Source of the DNA: Phytophthora quininea
Taxonomy: Eukaryota > Oomycota > Peronosporomycetes > Peronosporales > Peronosporaceae
Direction: 5' to 3'
Assembly: GCA_011947345.1 (NCBI GenBank)
Contig: JAAVTG010000519.1
Location: 868,001 to 932,000, forward strand
DNA length: 64,000 bases
The position numbers and the translations under genes were made by a program. The notes below the pieces were generated by a model, which did not search any database, was not told the origin of the DNA, and saw only the letters and a program-made list of their open reading frames with translations. Shown one piece after another: positions 32,802 to 43,384 of the stretch (positions are counted from its first letter, which is position 1; every line of letters starts with the position of its first letter).

Positions 32802-35237
32802 CTACACAGTCTGAACTTCACCTGCTGCCTCAGGCGGCCTCCAGAAAAGAGAGAAAATGTTGGTGATGATGACGTCGGCCACATTCATGTCGTCTTCCTC
32901 GTCGCTTCCTGTTGCTTGGCTTTGGGGCGGAGCTTGACGTTGAGGTGACGACTCTGTGGGCACACGTAGTTGATCTAAGTCTACTACCATGCCTTCATCA
33001 ACCACTACCTCTTCGTCGGGATGGATATCCGACGTATCACTTTCACTTCCTGAAGAAGCACCTTCTTCGCTCACCTGAGTTGCCTCGATTGGCGATATGG
33101 GTCGTACGGGGCGATTCGGATCACGCTTGAATGTCAGTGTTAACGGTCGCAAACCGCCTTGCAACAACAGCATCACGTGGCGGAATGGCGCCGCATCAAC
33201 AGGATTCTTGTTCACTGCAACCAGCTCGTCGAATGGCTCCAGAACGCCTTTGCTTTCGGCCGCCATGTCGGGCAGAATACTTCGAACGGTAGCGCCAGCA
33301 TCAGGCACGTTGGCTTGGAAATGGATGCCGATAGGGCCGCGCTCGTTAAACACCACGTCAAAGTGTGCGACGCCATCGTCCACAGCAAGCGTATTGATAT
33401 GAACGGCGGTTGAGTTGGATCTTGACGGGCGGGAATCTGTCGTAGCGGCACTTGAATTACGGACTTCCAACTTGTTTGACGCGTTTTCCACGGAGGAAGA
33501 GGACGACGGCGTCTTCCCGAGTAGACGAGGGTCTGTCCACGTAGTTGTGGTGGTGTATTTGTTAAAGAAAAATACCGCACCAGAGGCGGTGACTCGCATT
33601 TCCCACCCAGCAGGCAGAGGAGTGGAGAAGTCGTCAATGGTGTGTTTGAATCCGTCGTCTGGTGGGACGTGGATGTCTTCAAATACACTGGAGTCGTGGG
33701 AAATGTGAGGTGTCGAGAAGGACCGCCGCATCATGTTATCTGGGGCGGCGTAGTCACGTGCTAGTGCACTAACACCTCGAGGGCGATGCACACTGCCGGA
33801 ACTGGTAACGTCGTTGGAGGTGGAGGTAAGGGCACCATCGGCAGTAATCGAAGCTACATTCGACTGAGTCGTGCGCTTCTTGATCGCAATTGAAACACGA
33901 GGGTCTTCTAGTTCGTCCTCGCCATTCTTCCGACGAAAACAATCGACTCCCTCAACGGTCTTTACACGTTCGTGGGTTGTTGGGAGCGGGACATCGCTAC
34001 AAAGCGCTTCAACTTCACGCAATTTCACATCCAGGGCCCTCTCAAAAGCCACCAGCTTCTTGGCATCCGCTTCCTTTTGCTGCTGCATCTGCGCTTTCAA
34101 CTTGGCAACGGCGGCTTGACTGGCTTTCAGCTGCTCGTCTTTGTCCTGTAGTTGCTGTCGCAGCAACGTGTTCATCGCAGCAGCTTTCCCATTCACATGG
34201 TTGCTAGTAAACTCCTTCATGTACTCTCGTTTCTCCTGATTGACTCGCTCCACTAAAGCTTGCGACGCCTCCAGCTCCAGTCTCAACTGGTTGCTGACGA
34301 ATTGCACGGCGTCGTCCGTCATTTTTCCCGTCAGGAACACCCTCGACCCCAGCACTTCTGCCAGCTTGGAGATCGCAAGCTCCGCTTCTCTCTTCTGCTG
34401 CAGCAGCTCGGCCACCGCTTCGCTGAACTTGTCCACGGACGACTGCGGTCCTCTGACCTGTTGGTCTGCAGCCACCAGTTCTCCCCAGATCTGGCCGAGT
34501 TGCTCATCTACGACGTCCATCATGCGGCTGTTACTCTTGAGCAGCTCCATGAAGTCGGTCCAGCTCTTCTCGCTTGTCTTGACACTCACGGGCTCGTGAA
34601 CTTTCAGCTCCGATGTTGGGGTGGGGCCAATAGAAAAGTTGCTAAATGCAGTGCTGGGTGGTGGTGGTGGTGGGAGCAGCAGATTGTCCAGCAGCTTCGT
34701 ATCGATGGACGGAGCGTCCTCCGCGGCGAAATGGGGCACTGTAGGCGACGAATAAACGTCCTCCTGGACATGCTGGAAGATATTGACGCTTTCAAAATCT
34801 GGGGCGTTCTCAGATTCTGGAACGCCAGATTTGGAATTCTGGGAAGCCCACTGTTTCTTCTGCGTCTGGTACGCTGCCAACAGCGCGCGGCCGCGAGCGA
34901 TCAGGTCGCTTTCGCTCAGAATTTCTTCCTGATGGGGACTCAGATTCAGATCTGCGCGCTTGGGGTCGTCGCTGCTGCTGCGGATGGCCGAGAACGGGAT
35001 GGGCGCGAGTCCCAGAGACCGCAGGGAGGCCGGAGAAGGCACGGACATGGGGGACACCGACGGGCGGGAGGCAGCGACGTGGTTGGGGGCCGACGCCACG
35101 AAGCGTTCCATGTTGACAAATGGGTACGATGGGCTTGTGCGGAACTTTTGATACCCATTTACATAGAATTGCCCAGGTTCTAGATTTTGTAACGATACAA
35201 ATTTAGAATGGGGTTCATGTTTCCTGTCAAGCTCCAC
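32802..35237 (-). CDS. WW-PDZ domain scaffold protein with coiled coil
   Basis: Single 811-residue frame. The start may be the Met near 35112 (MERFVASAPNHVAASRPSV), since an initiator-like CCATTTGTCAAC sits right before it. N-terminal third: low-complexity Ser/Pro with an ESDLIARGRALLAAYQTQKK helix. Residues about 220-420: long coiled coil (ELLQQKREAELAISKLAEVL, QLQDKDEQLKASQAAVAKLK). WW domain: PLPAGWEMRVTASGAVFFFN followed by TTTTTWTDPRLLG. PDZ-type domain: FNERGPIGIHFQANVPDAGA ... FDELVAVNKNPVD. WW binds Pro-rich motifs and PDZ binds C-termini, so this is likely a cytoplasmic adaptor. The acidic tail ends at 32802. Confidence 0.87.
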   Translation of the reverse strand: MELDRKHEPHSKFVSLQNLEPGQFYVNGYQKFRTSPSYPFVNMERFVASAPNHVAASRPSVSPMSVPSPASLRSLGLAPIPFSAIRSSSDDPKRADLNLSPHQEEILSESDLIARGRALLAAYQTQKKQWASQNSKSGVPESENAPDFESVNIFQHVQEDVYSSPTVPHFAAEDAPSIDTKLLDNLLLPPPPPPSTAFSNFSIGPTPTSELKVHEPVSVKTSEKSWTDFMELLKSNSRMMDVVDEQLGQIWGELVAADQQVRGPQSSVDKFSEAVAELLQQKREAELAISKLAEVLGSRVFLTGKMTDDAVQFVSNQLRLELEASQALVERVNQEKREYMKEFTSNHVNGKAAAMNTLLRQQLQDKDEQLKASQAAVAKLKAQMQQQKEADAKKLVAFERALDVKLREVEALCSDVPLPTTHERVKTVEGVDCFRRKNGEDELEDPRVSIAIKKRTTQSNVASITADGALTSTSNDVTSSGSVHRPRGVSALARDYAAPDNMMRRSFSTPHISHDSSVFEDIHVPPDDGFKHTIDDFSTPLPAGWEMRVTASGAVFFFNKYTTTTTWTDPRLLGKTPSSSSSVENASNKLEVRNSSAATTDSRPSRSNSTAVHINTLAVDDGVAHFDVVFNERGPIGIHFQANVPDAGATVRSILPDMAAESKGVLEPFDELVAVNKNPVDAAPFRHVMLLLQGGLRPLTLTFKRDPNRPVRPISPIEATQVSEEGASSGSESDTSDIHPDEEVVVDEGMVVDLDQLRVPTESSPQRQAPPQSQATGSDEEDDMNVADVIITNIFSLFWRPPEAAGEVQTV

Positions 35238-36329
35238 AAAGAAAACCTGCTAGTCCAGACCTCGTCGGAGCAACCAATTTCTTATTCCACAAGCCAAAAT
35301 ATTCGTGAATGAAAACGCTTCCGAAAGTCAATGATCGAGCAAAATAGTCTTTTTTACGGACTGTAGTAGCATGGGATTCAGCTGAAATTGGTCCGATGCT
35401 TGGTAAGAAACATCGACGGTAAATATGGCAAGATAAGATGTCAAGTGGTTGCTTGAAAGTTGGTGCAGCCGCTTACGGAACGATGGGGAGGGGGGTCATT
35501 AGTGACTTCACGGCTAGTTTCTGTTTGCTTGAATGCTGCGGAAAGGAGAATCGACCAGCAATGTGAGAGGTAGTCCTTTGCATAAGCTCTATGAATCCTC
35601 AACGAATATTTGGACATGGTGAGATCCACTGGCATGAATCGCGTTGCACGATTATTGGATTTGTTGTCCTAAATATTTTAAGTGCGTTAAAATACTCTTG
35701 TCACTGGTAAAATATATCCGCAGATGGAACTGCGTTAGGCAGCTCCGATCCCGTCTTCTCTTGCGCGCAAAGCACAACTTACTTCCGTTTTCTTCATGGT
35801 TGACACAATCTTATGGATTACGGGCCCGTCACCGTGGCTTCTCTGAGTACGGGAACGAGGTCTATCTCGATTCATCTCAAATTGGTCGAGTTCGACCAAC
35901 GTTTCCCGACACAAGTTTTCAATTCTCAACTGCACATTATTCGCGATTAGCGCGCGCTTAATGAAATCATGAAGAAGATCTATAGTATGGCATACGACAA
36001 CACAAACTACGATTTTTGTTGCTGTAAGTTGTGGTATATTGTGTTACTAGTTGTTGCCGAACTACTAATTTCTCTTCGAGCCTCAGTATTTGAGAATGGG
36101 ATCGTCATATAATTCCCAGCGGCATTAAGAGCCATTCGATACTCAAGTAACCCATTCGTTGTAGTCGCTCATGAGATGTTAAAGCACCCGTGGATACCTT
36201 GATTTTAGTGAGGCAACACCGTGATGCTTGTCTTGTTTGCTTCTTTGATCATCCATGGCAAGATTGGCCAATCGATCTGTCATTTATTATGGCAGCGGTA
36301 ATGGATAAAACTACATGGCCGCGCGCAGC
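35238..36329. other. Intergenic stretch, no supported gene
   Basis: AT-richer DNA with only short, stop-ridden frames on both strands. I see no domain, tRNA or terminal repeat. Confidence 0.6.
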
Positions 36330-36462
36330 TTGCAAAAACACAGCATTCGGTCCGTGGTCCAAGGAAGGGTATTTTTAATGCGATCGCTCAAATTCTCAAC
36401 GCAAAGAGCGAGCACTACAAGACGCTGGCTGACCAGTTTTCCTCTTCAAAACCCTGGACTGT
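36330..36462 (+). pseudogene. RXLR effector C-terminal fragment
   Basis: CKNTAFGPWSKEGYF, a TAA, then in other frames AIAQILNAKSEHYKTLADQF: the same order as YKNTKFGLWSTEGYN and ILEEKGKHYKTLADQY in the intact effector at 29962-30282. No signal peptide or RXLR motif precedes it. Confidence 0.6.
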
Positions 36463-36897
36463 AAGTAGGAAAACTTGCACATTAAGGGTCCGAATATCTT
36501 TTGCCTGGTTCTTTCGTGGTTTGAGCTCGCGATTTCTTGGGTAATGCACCACTGCGCAGCCTCAGATAAAAACACGCTTGCTGCTTATGGCATGATATGT
36601 TCATTAATTACCTCCGTATCTGCCCACCCTCGCAGCTCTCAATCATCCCATCCCCGTATACCCTCTCAAATCGTTTTTCTTCGTGAAAGTGCTACAGCCA
36701 CCATGAGCTCATTTGCCACCGTCAACTAACAAACAATATGCATCCTCGACGTCATCCCCAATCAACTCCGTGTAGCATTGAAGCAGCGGCAGAATCAACT
36801 TCTCCCATGGCCTCTTATAGATCTTGAAAGAGAGAGCTCCAACCGCTCGGCGTCGCGGTCGATGTAGTGGAAAAACGCTCCTTTGTTGCGAATATCA

Positions 36898-37690
36898 TTA
36901 ATTTGTCGTCCGAGAGGTAGGTTCCACGCACCCACCGGCCACGGTTCGCAAGACAAGGAAGTTACGTGGGATCCGGCAATGACCCTTTATTGAGGTGAAC
37001 CCTTGCAACGCAGGCAGCATTTGCTCGCTCCAAATTTTGCATCGACCAGACGAATAGCCCAGCTCGTCCAGAACTTCACGGTCTTGAGCAGTCTGCAAAG
37101 CAAATGTCCCTTTGGATCGCACATCTCGAACGATTCTTCCAAACGGCATGCCCACGCCTTCTCTGGCCATGGCGGGCAAGATGAACTATGAAGTCATTCT
37201 CCACGATGCAGTGACGGAACTCACGGCTATAGATTTTCAACGACGTGAGAATCTTGTCTCACCAGCCCCGGGCAGAGATCGATTCGATGCACAAGCCCAT
37301 TTCTTCGAGTTCTTGCTGTGCTTGCTCAGCGTAATATCCATTCCAGCGGATGCTACCGGCCAGCCGCCCAAGTTTACCTCCGCTCGGCACCACAAATTTA
37401 TATGGGACGTCCAAATGACCACCCAGCTTGAAGAAGTGGCGGAACGCCGACATGATGCGCATCTTACAATGCTAGTCCGAAACATTCTCGACAAGGTCCA
37501 GCTTCTTTAATTGCTCACGAGACGCCAAGGACATCCAAGTGCCCTTCTTGATTTTAGTGCGCAAATTGTTCCCATTCTTCCCAGTTTGAAGCCCTGAAGT
37601 TCGCGAGGCCAACGGGTGTCAGCCTCGGGGGCGACGAAAGTGTAGGGTACCCAGACGTCCCCATTCAGTTCCTTAGACCTGTAGCGCCGT
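36898..37690 (-). pseudogene. Fragment of a helicase-associated (HA)-type repeat protein
   Basis: Minus strand, several frames, three degenerate repeat units of the type common in oomycetes: NGDVWVPYTFVAPEADTRWP ... NNLRTKIKKGTWM; FRHFFKLGGHLDVPYKFVVP ... QELEEMGLCI; and MLPALQGFTSIKGHCRIPRN with GRIVRDVRSKGTFALQTAQD. Each shows the Gly-His/Asp ... Pro-x-x-Phe-Val-x-Pro signature followed by a charged helix. No start and no continuous frame, so a gene relic. Confidence 0.55.
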
Positions 37691-37947
37691 CAGCAACTTT
37701 TGCTCTTGCGCAGGTGGGTTCGTAATGTGATGGCCAACGCTTCCATCCGTTGATGAGCTGAAGCGTCTCGTAGCCAGCACCGACCGGGATTTCAATGCAT
37801 GGCAGCAGTCCGGCTTCAACACCTATCAGCTTAGCTGGCCGATCCGCCACGCATGGCTCGTTCCACGCCGCACAAGTGTCAGCATTATCTGCCACTAAAA
37901 CGTTTAATTTTCCGTCCTACTAAATAAAAATACCGAGTCGATGCAAG

Positions 37948-39730
37948 ATGACTCGAGCTAAGCGACTTAAGATTGAGGAGCCGCAGACGCAGGCCCAAGC
38001 CGAAGACGACGGCAAGACGCTGCTGCACGTTCGTGTGGCACTTCGCACTCGCCTGCCAGAGGTGCCGCACGTCCTGCAGCTCGTCAGTTCGTTCCTGCAC
38101 AGTCGCTCCGTCCCCCAACTGTGCCGTCTCAATTTATTGCAAATATTGCAGCAAGTCCTGGCCCAACAAGAGCAGGAGCCAAGCGACAGCATACAAAAGT
38201 TCCCTGGATTCCGTCGCTGGCAGTTCACCGAAGCGATGGAGGCTGCAGTTTCTCATGGGAATCTAGTTGTTGTGCAATTATTGGTTCACTACTTTTCAGA
38301 GTGCAGGGTCCCCATCCAGATTACCAACCACGCTGCTGCCGACAACCAACTGGGATTTTAGAGTGGATTTTTGGCAACTGCAGTCAGGTCTCTAAGAGCT
38401 ATCAGTGCGTTGCAAGTGCTCTGAGAAATGGTCATTTGAAGCTGCTAAATTTCTTTATAGTGTGGTGAAGAAGACGAACGTGAATTGGCTTTCTGCTGCT
38501 GCCGAGTCTGGCGATGTGGAGGCAGTAAAATGGGCGTACACGAAGACTCGGTCGGTTTGTGAGGAAGAAAATCTAGTGAAAGCGATTGCGGTGGCGATGG
38601 GGAAAGGGCATGTGGAAGTTTTGGAATGGCTACTGACGCGTGTTGATGACAAAGTGCATTTAGGCGATGCGTCCATTCAAGGGCATTTCCACGTGGTGGA
38701 GTGGATGCTGTCGAACCATCCTGCGAAATGCCGCGGGTCGTCTGCAGCTATGAAGCACGCTGCAGCTCAAGGAAGACTTGATATCGTCCGGATGATCCAC
38801 GACTCCGCTGTGCTCAAGGCTGCGAAGGACACCGAACTGTTTACAAACGAGCTGATGGACGGACCTGCAGTTAATGGACACTTAAACGTGCTCCAGTGGC
38901 TTCATGAGAAGGGCTACAACAAGTGCAGTGTCAAGGCTATGGATGGTGCAGCTGGCAATGGACACTTTAAGGTTGTTAAATGGCTGCATGAGAATAGAGG
39001 CGAGGGCTGTACTACTGCTGCGGTAGACAATGCGGCTAGGAATGGCTTTTTGACACTTGTCAAGTGGCTGCTAGAGAATCGACATGACGGGTGTTCAGCC
39101 GCAGCGATGGATCTCGCAGCTACTGAAGGTCATCTTGCCGTGGTGCAGTGGCTCGCAGAATACAGCTCTTGCGGTTGCACGACTGCGGCGATGGATGGTG
39201 CTGCCGGGAATGGGCACTTGGACGTTGTGCAGTGGCTGCATGCGAACTGGAACGAGGGCTGCACAGCTCAAGCAATGCATTGTGCCGCCGAGAACGGGCA
39301 CCTGGAGACTGTCAAGTGGCTGCACGCTAATCGCGACGAAGGATGCACACTTGACACCATGGATGGAGCTGCTCTGAACGGCCATTTGGATGTGGTTCGG
39401 TGGCTCCGTCACAACCGAACGGAGGGCTCCAGAAACGCACTTCGGGGTGCCCTCAAAGCCAGACATTTCGCTGTAGCTTTGTTCATCTACATGGCGTGTT
39501 ATAACACAGCTATCATGGAGTTGCTTGTAGATCTCGAGAGCAAAGTGGCATGGCAGTTTTTCGACTGGCTGCTCACTCGCCGCTCCCGCGCAGTTGCATC
39601 CGCGTTGTTGGTCCAGTTCCGAGCCACACCGTCGTGGGAGCGGCTTCGTTCCATAAGTGATTTCCAGGGCACTGCGTTTGAGCGATCGATGACTTTGATA
39701 ATGCTGTTTTATTTTTCCTTCAACAGTTGA
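37948..39730 (+). CDS. Ankyrin-like family gene 4
   Basis: Start MTRAKRLKIEEPQTQAQAED, then VPHVLQLVSSFLHSRSV, a variant of the family N-terminal module, and RRWQFTEAMEAAVSHGNLVV. Frame breaks at a GGG run 38352-38354 and near 38438; beyond them the frame is open to 39730 with at least seven 28-residue repeats (for example FKVVKWLHENRGEGCTTAAV, LDVVQWLHANWNEGCTAQAM, LETVKWLHANRDEGCTLDTM). The last repeats change into a helical tail lacking the APCERSAL module found in paralogs, replaced by ALKARHFAVALFIYMACYN. Probably functional; partner unknown. Confidence 0.82.
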
Positions 39731-39739
39731 AGCCGATGA

Positions 39740-40527
39740 TGATGACGATAAGAAAACATGGTGTGCTTATCATACTGTGGTGTGGTTAATACACGACCAG
39801 ATATCGATGGGGAGTGCCGACCATTTCTTATCGTACAGCACTGCCTCGCGATGCTTCAAAGTCAGTCACGATGAGATGTGCACTGACAACCGTGTTTGTA
39901 GCACAACTCTGGGGTGCCACAATTTCGGCCCAGGGTACTCCTGTGAGTTGTGCGACGCTAAATAAAATTGATATGGCGTTCTGAGAGGAAAGCAGCCATC
40001 CTCGTGGCGTTGGCTGGAAGGCATTGTACTGTACACTTGCACACACTGGTCCAAACGGTGATCACTGATCATCTGCACGGATAGGTATGATTCATGCATG
40101 AATGCTCTCGAGGATGGGGGCGACCAACTTGATCTCGCGTACCTTTAGCTGCATGGAGTGCCGATTTGTGGTGCTTGTACCGCTCACCTCAAGACTTCGA
40201 GTTCGAGGCGACGGAAGCAGCTTGACAGCTGGCGAGGAGAGCGATGCCGACATGTACTTCGCGTTCAGGAACCCCGGAAAGTATTGGGTGATAATTGACG
40301 CTGTTGTTGCCGTAGTCTGCGTGCAAGAAAGTATGTGAATAAAGCAACACTCGAACACCAACGTTTTGTGTTTGGGTTATCCTTTCTTGATGATTCTTCG
40401 TCAACTACTTGTCCCCTAGTAGGAAACCCCAATCTCGTACGACACAACGTTCAAAAACTGGTTGCTCAGTATCCACTTGCTTTCGGTAAACTTGAATTCC
40501 TCCAGGAGCAGAAGTCCCAAAGTCTCC
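39740..40527. other. Stretch without supported gene; possible effector-tail relic
   Basis: Only short frames. Around 40250 the plus strand gives ADMYFAFRNPGKYW, which recalls the C-terminal end of the RXLR effector at 29962, but nothing else of that gene is visible. Confidence 0.35.
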
Positions 40528-41017
40528 TTAACTCCAGAAGCGACAGCTAGGCCAGTTCCAACCCCCAGGGAAGCAACGTCCTCCCCTCCAAAGCGGCAAC
40601 TCGGCCAGCCCCAAGAGCCCGGGAAGCATCCACCAACACGGCACTGCGGCCAGTTCCAAGACCCCGGAAAGCATCGCACACCACCACCGGGGAATAGGAT
40701 TTCTTGGTTGCCCGTGTTTCCGCCGGTGTTAGCAGTGTTAGAGTACGGGTATCCGCTAGGCTGCTGGTTGTACGGGTAGCTCGGCTGTTGCGGCTGGTAA
40801 GGTTGCTGTGGTTGATACGGTTGATCGGGCTGCTGGGGTTGGTATGGCTGGTCCTGCAGGCGGCGAAGGTGAACTTCTACAGCAACAACACTTGTCAATT
40901 CTTCGGAACGAGGCCGCCACTAATCAGCAAGTCTTGCGTACCTTCATCGGCGGACACCGAGGCTGCAGCGGCGACCAGTGCCAGCACCAATAGCATCAAC
41001 ACAGCGGTAGGCTTCAT
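40528..41017 (-). CDS. Secreted Gln/Pro-rich protein with three C-F-P-G-x-W-x-W-P-x-C loops
   Basis: The start at 41017 gives signal peptide MKPTAVLMLLVLALVAAAAS. A 65-bp intron (40941-40877, donor GTACGC, acceptor CTGTAG) joins ...SADE to EVHLRRLQDQ. Then a linker of Tyr-Gln-Pro-Gln-Gln-Pro units. Then three near-identical 11-residue loops: CFPGSWNWPQC, CFPGSWGWPSC and, after a one-base break at the CCCC run 40583-40586 (plus strand), CFPGGWNWPSC, with a stop at 40530-40528. If the break is real the frame runs on to 40416. Each loop is probably disulfide-closed and carries two exposed Trp. Extracellular small Cys-rich protein; cell-wall or glycan binding is a guess. Not a family I recognise. 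Confidence 0.7.
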
Positions 41018-41029
41018 CGTCAAAACTTC

Positions 41030-42650
41030 ACGTGAACTTCACTTCTTGGCGACTACACAAGCTCCGGGCAAGTTGACAACTGAGAATCAAACGGAGAGAA
41101 ATCTGGATGGTGCCGTTGGAACTGGAGCCGCACGCACGTTCGACAACGCATAACTCAAGGAAAACACACTTGCGCGATATCTGCGACCAGGCCGCTCCAA
41201 CGCACGTCTACTATTATCCGCCACACTACCGCAATAAAAGCAAATGAAGTCGATAGTGCTAACCGGCATCTCAACTTTCCTAGAGTCCCGTCTCAACCAT
41301 TTCCACCCAAACAGTGTGGCGCCCTTCAGTGCAGACATGACAGGAATTGACTTCGAAGTATTAGTTGATTTCACACATTTCTGAACTCGCCACCAGAAGT
41401 TATCCAGGATACAACATGGGCAATGATCGGAAGACAGTTGAAATAAAACTAGAAGCGATGACTATTGTCGACGTGAAGGAGGAAGACGCTGAGCACCTGA
41501 TCCAGGCCGGGTTGCGAGCGGTTCTGTGCTAAGCCGGTTCGGTAACAAGATAAGATCGAGAGAGGCTCCGTCGGCGATCCTTGCCACGACTCCCCAGTTT
41601 GGTGGTTTTGCGGATCTGGCTGCCTAGATCGCACGTTTAAATGCTGTACGGGGTCCTGTGCTTGTCAACAACACACCAAAAGACACGCGAAAGAAGCTGC
41701 CGTGGCTGTCCTCCGGAGCGTCTCGTGGATGCTTCATCTTACCATGACTTATCGTGACGAACTCCGTGATGCTATGCGCCTCGCGACCGTGGGGGCTGCC
41801 GGTTCACCAAACTTCATCATCAGACGCGGGCCACGCATCGCTGCCGTTGTAGTTCTTCAAAAGAAAACGATCAGGATCCAACATGCGAAGGTCGGTGTGC
41901 TGATGGATATTGCAATGGCCAAAACCAAGAACTTGGGCTTCCAAGCAAGCACATGCATGCAATTGTGACGAATTACCAAAGTTGGAAGCTGTACAGGCGC
42001 AACTTCGACACGATCGAATGGTCCTTGCATCATGTAGCATCGGATGCTCAGAATTCGGGAGTAGAGGAAGTGGCTCGGCACTTACATTCGATGCTGAGTG
42101 AATGAGAGGTGGCTGAGGCAATTTAGGACACGATTCAGTAAGCATATCGTCTGGTAGATCCACACAACCATAAGAAAAACAAATAAATTCGATTTGCATC
42201 GATAGCTACCGGGTTGACCAACTCGTCTTCGTCGTCATCTCGATTCACGGTCATCGTCTTTGTCCTCTAGAGTGGTTTCATCATCCAGCATCGTGAATAA
42301 TCGGGATACCGCTTATGTCTTCATGCTGGGCCGCTCGACACTCAAATCGCTGAAATCACACTGCGGATTGTCAGTTTTCAGACGATCGTGTACAGACGTA
42401 TACGCAGATTTCAATGAGTCAACACCGAGAATCGTACGCAGCAATGAATCAGGCCGACATTTTTTCTTCTTCTCGAAGGAAAGCAACACAACTCTCACGA
42501 AGCTTAGCGTAAAGCAGCATCCGGTCGCGCCCCATCAACGCTCACCACATGCGAATTCATATTCCCCGCACTTCAAGAAGCTGTTCTTTCACGACTCCGT
42601 ATTGTAAAGAATAATTGTGGCCTTCAATATCGGCTCGGACAATGATAGTG
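41030..42650. other. Stretch without supported gene; two related fragments
   Basis: Two minus-strand frames share a similar segment: STIDFICFYCGSVADN (about 41250) and MQIEFICFSYGCVDLPDD (about 42190). They may be copies of one unrecognised element about 0.95 kb apart. No domain, terminal repeat or RNA gene seen. Confidence 0.35.
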
Positions 42651-42654
42651 AATC

Positions 42655-43315
42655 CGCAGAGTCGACTCAACCCGGATGAATTCTGGACGTGGCCGGCGTA
42701 TCGTCGTCGATGGGGATACCGCTACCTACTGCCGAAGCCATAGAATAGCGAGAGTCTGGTGGCCAATTGTCTCGCCGCCTTTGCCTCCATCTTTCCGCAC
42801 AATCGGTCGTGGGATGTGGCGAGGGAGATCAAGGGGCCATTCGCCACCAACAACCGCGCAGTCTACTTGGCTGCTCTGGATGCGATGAAGAGAGCCAACT
42901 TAGAGGACCCGTCGCAACAAAAGCTGCTGCATATCATCACCGACAGTGAACTGTTGGTGAACTCCGTGACCAAGTGGGTCATCGACTGGATGTACGACGG
43001 GTGGTCACTTCCAACGGCACTCCAGCGAAGAACCGCGACCTATTGCAATTGCTGCTGGAGGCGAGAGGCAACGACCGCGGATGACTCACACTGGAGCGAA
43101 TGACTTCAAGCCGATCTGGACTGACGCTGCTAACGAGAAGGCGAGAGAGACGGCTCAAGCAGCAGCGGATAACGCCCCGTCGCAAGTGCCTCGACCTCGC
43201 ATCTGTATGATGCCTGGCGTGTCCGCACTTACCGGAGGCGACCCCAACATCCGCCAGTTCCAAGACTTTGACGACGCTTGGAGAGGAAGAAGCCTCGGTC
43301 AAAAGTACGGAACAC
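42655..43315 (+). pseudogene. RNase H-like fragment (copy C)
   Basis: Starts in mid-gene at LNPDEFWTWPAYRRRW. The strand with the first catalytic Asp is deleted (SLVANCLAAFASIFPHNRSW against SLVAFCGGSAIQNG... in copy B). TNNRAVYLAALDAMKR again has Val for the catalytic Glu, then LLHIITDSELLVNSV and WTDAANEKARETAQ. The C-terminal RPRICMMPGVSALTGGDPNI matches copy B. N-terminal domains are missing. Lies directly upstream of ankyrin-like gene 5. Confidence 0.75.
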
Positions 43316-43384
43316 TATGGCTACGTTTATAATAAATGGCTGCGTTCTCTAATTTTTAGCAGATAAGAATTGGTGCTGTGGACC

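Noticed and set aside
34260..35183. 307-residue plus-strand frame opposite the WW-PDZ gene
   Set aside because: Low-complexity shadow of the coiled-coil region; no independent support.
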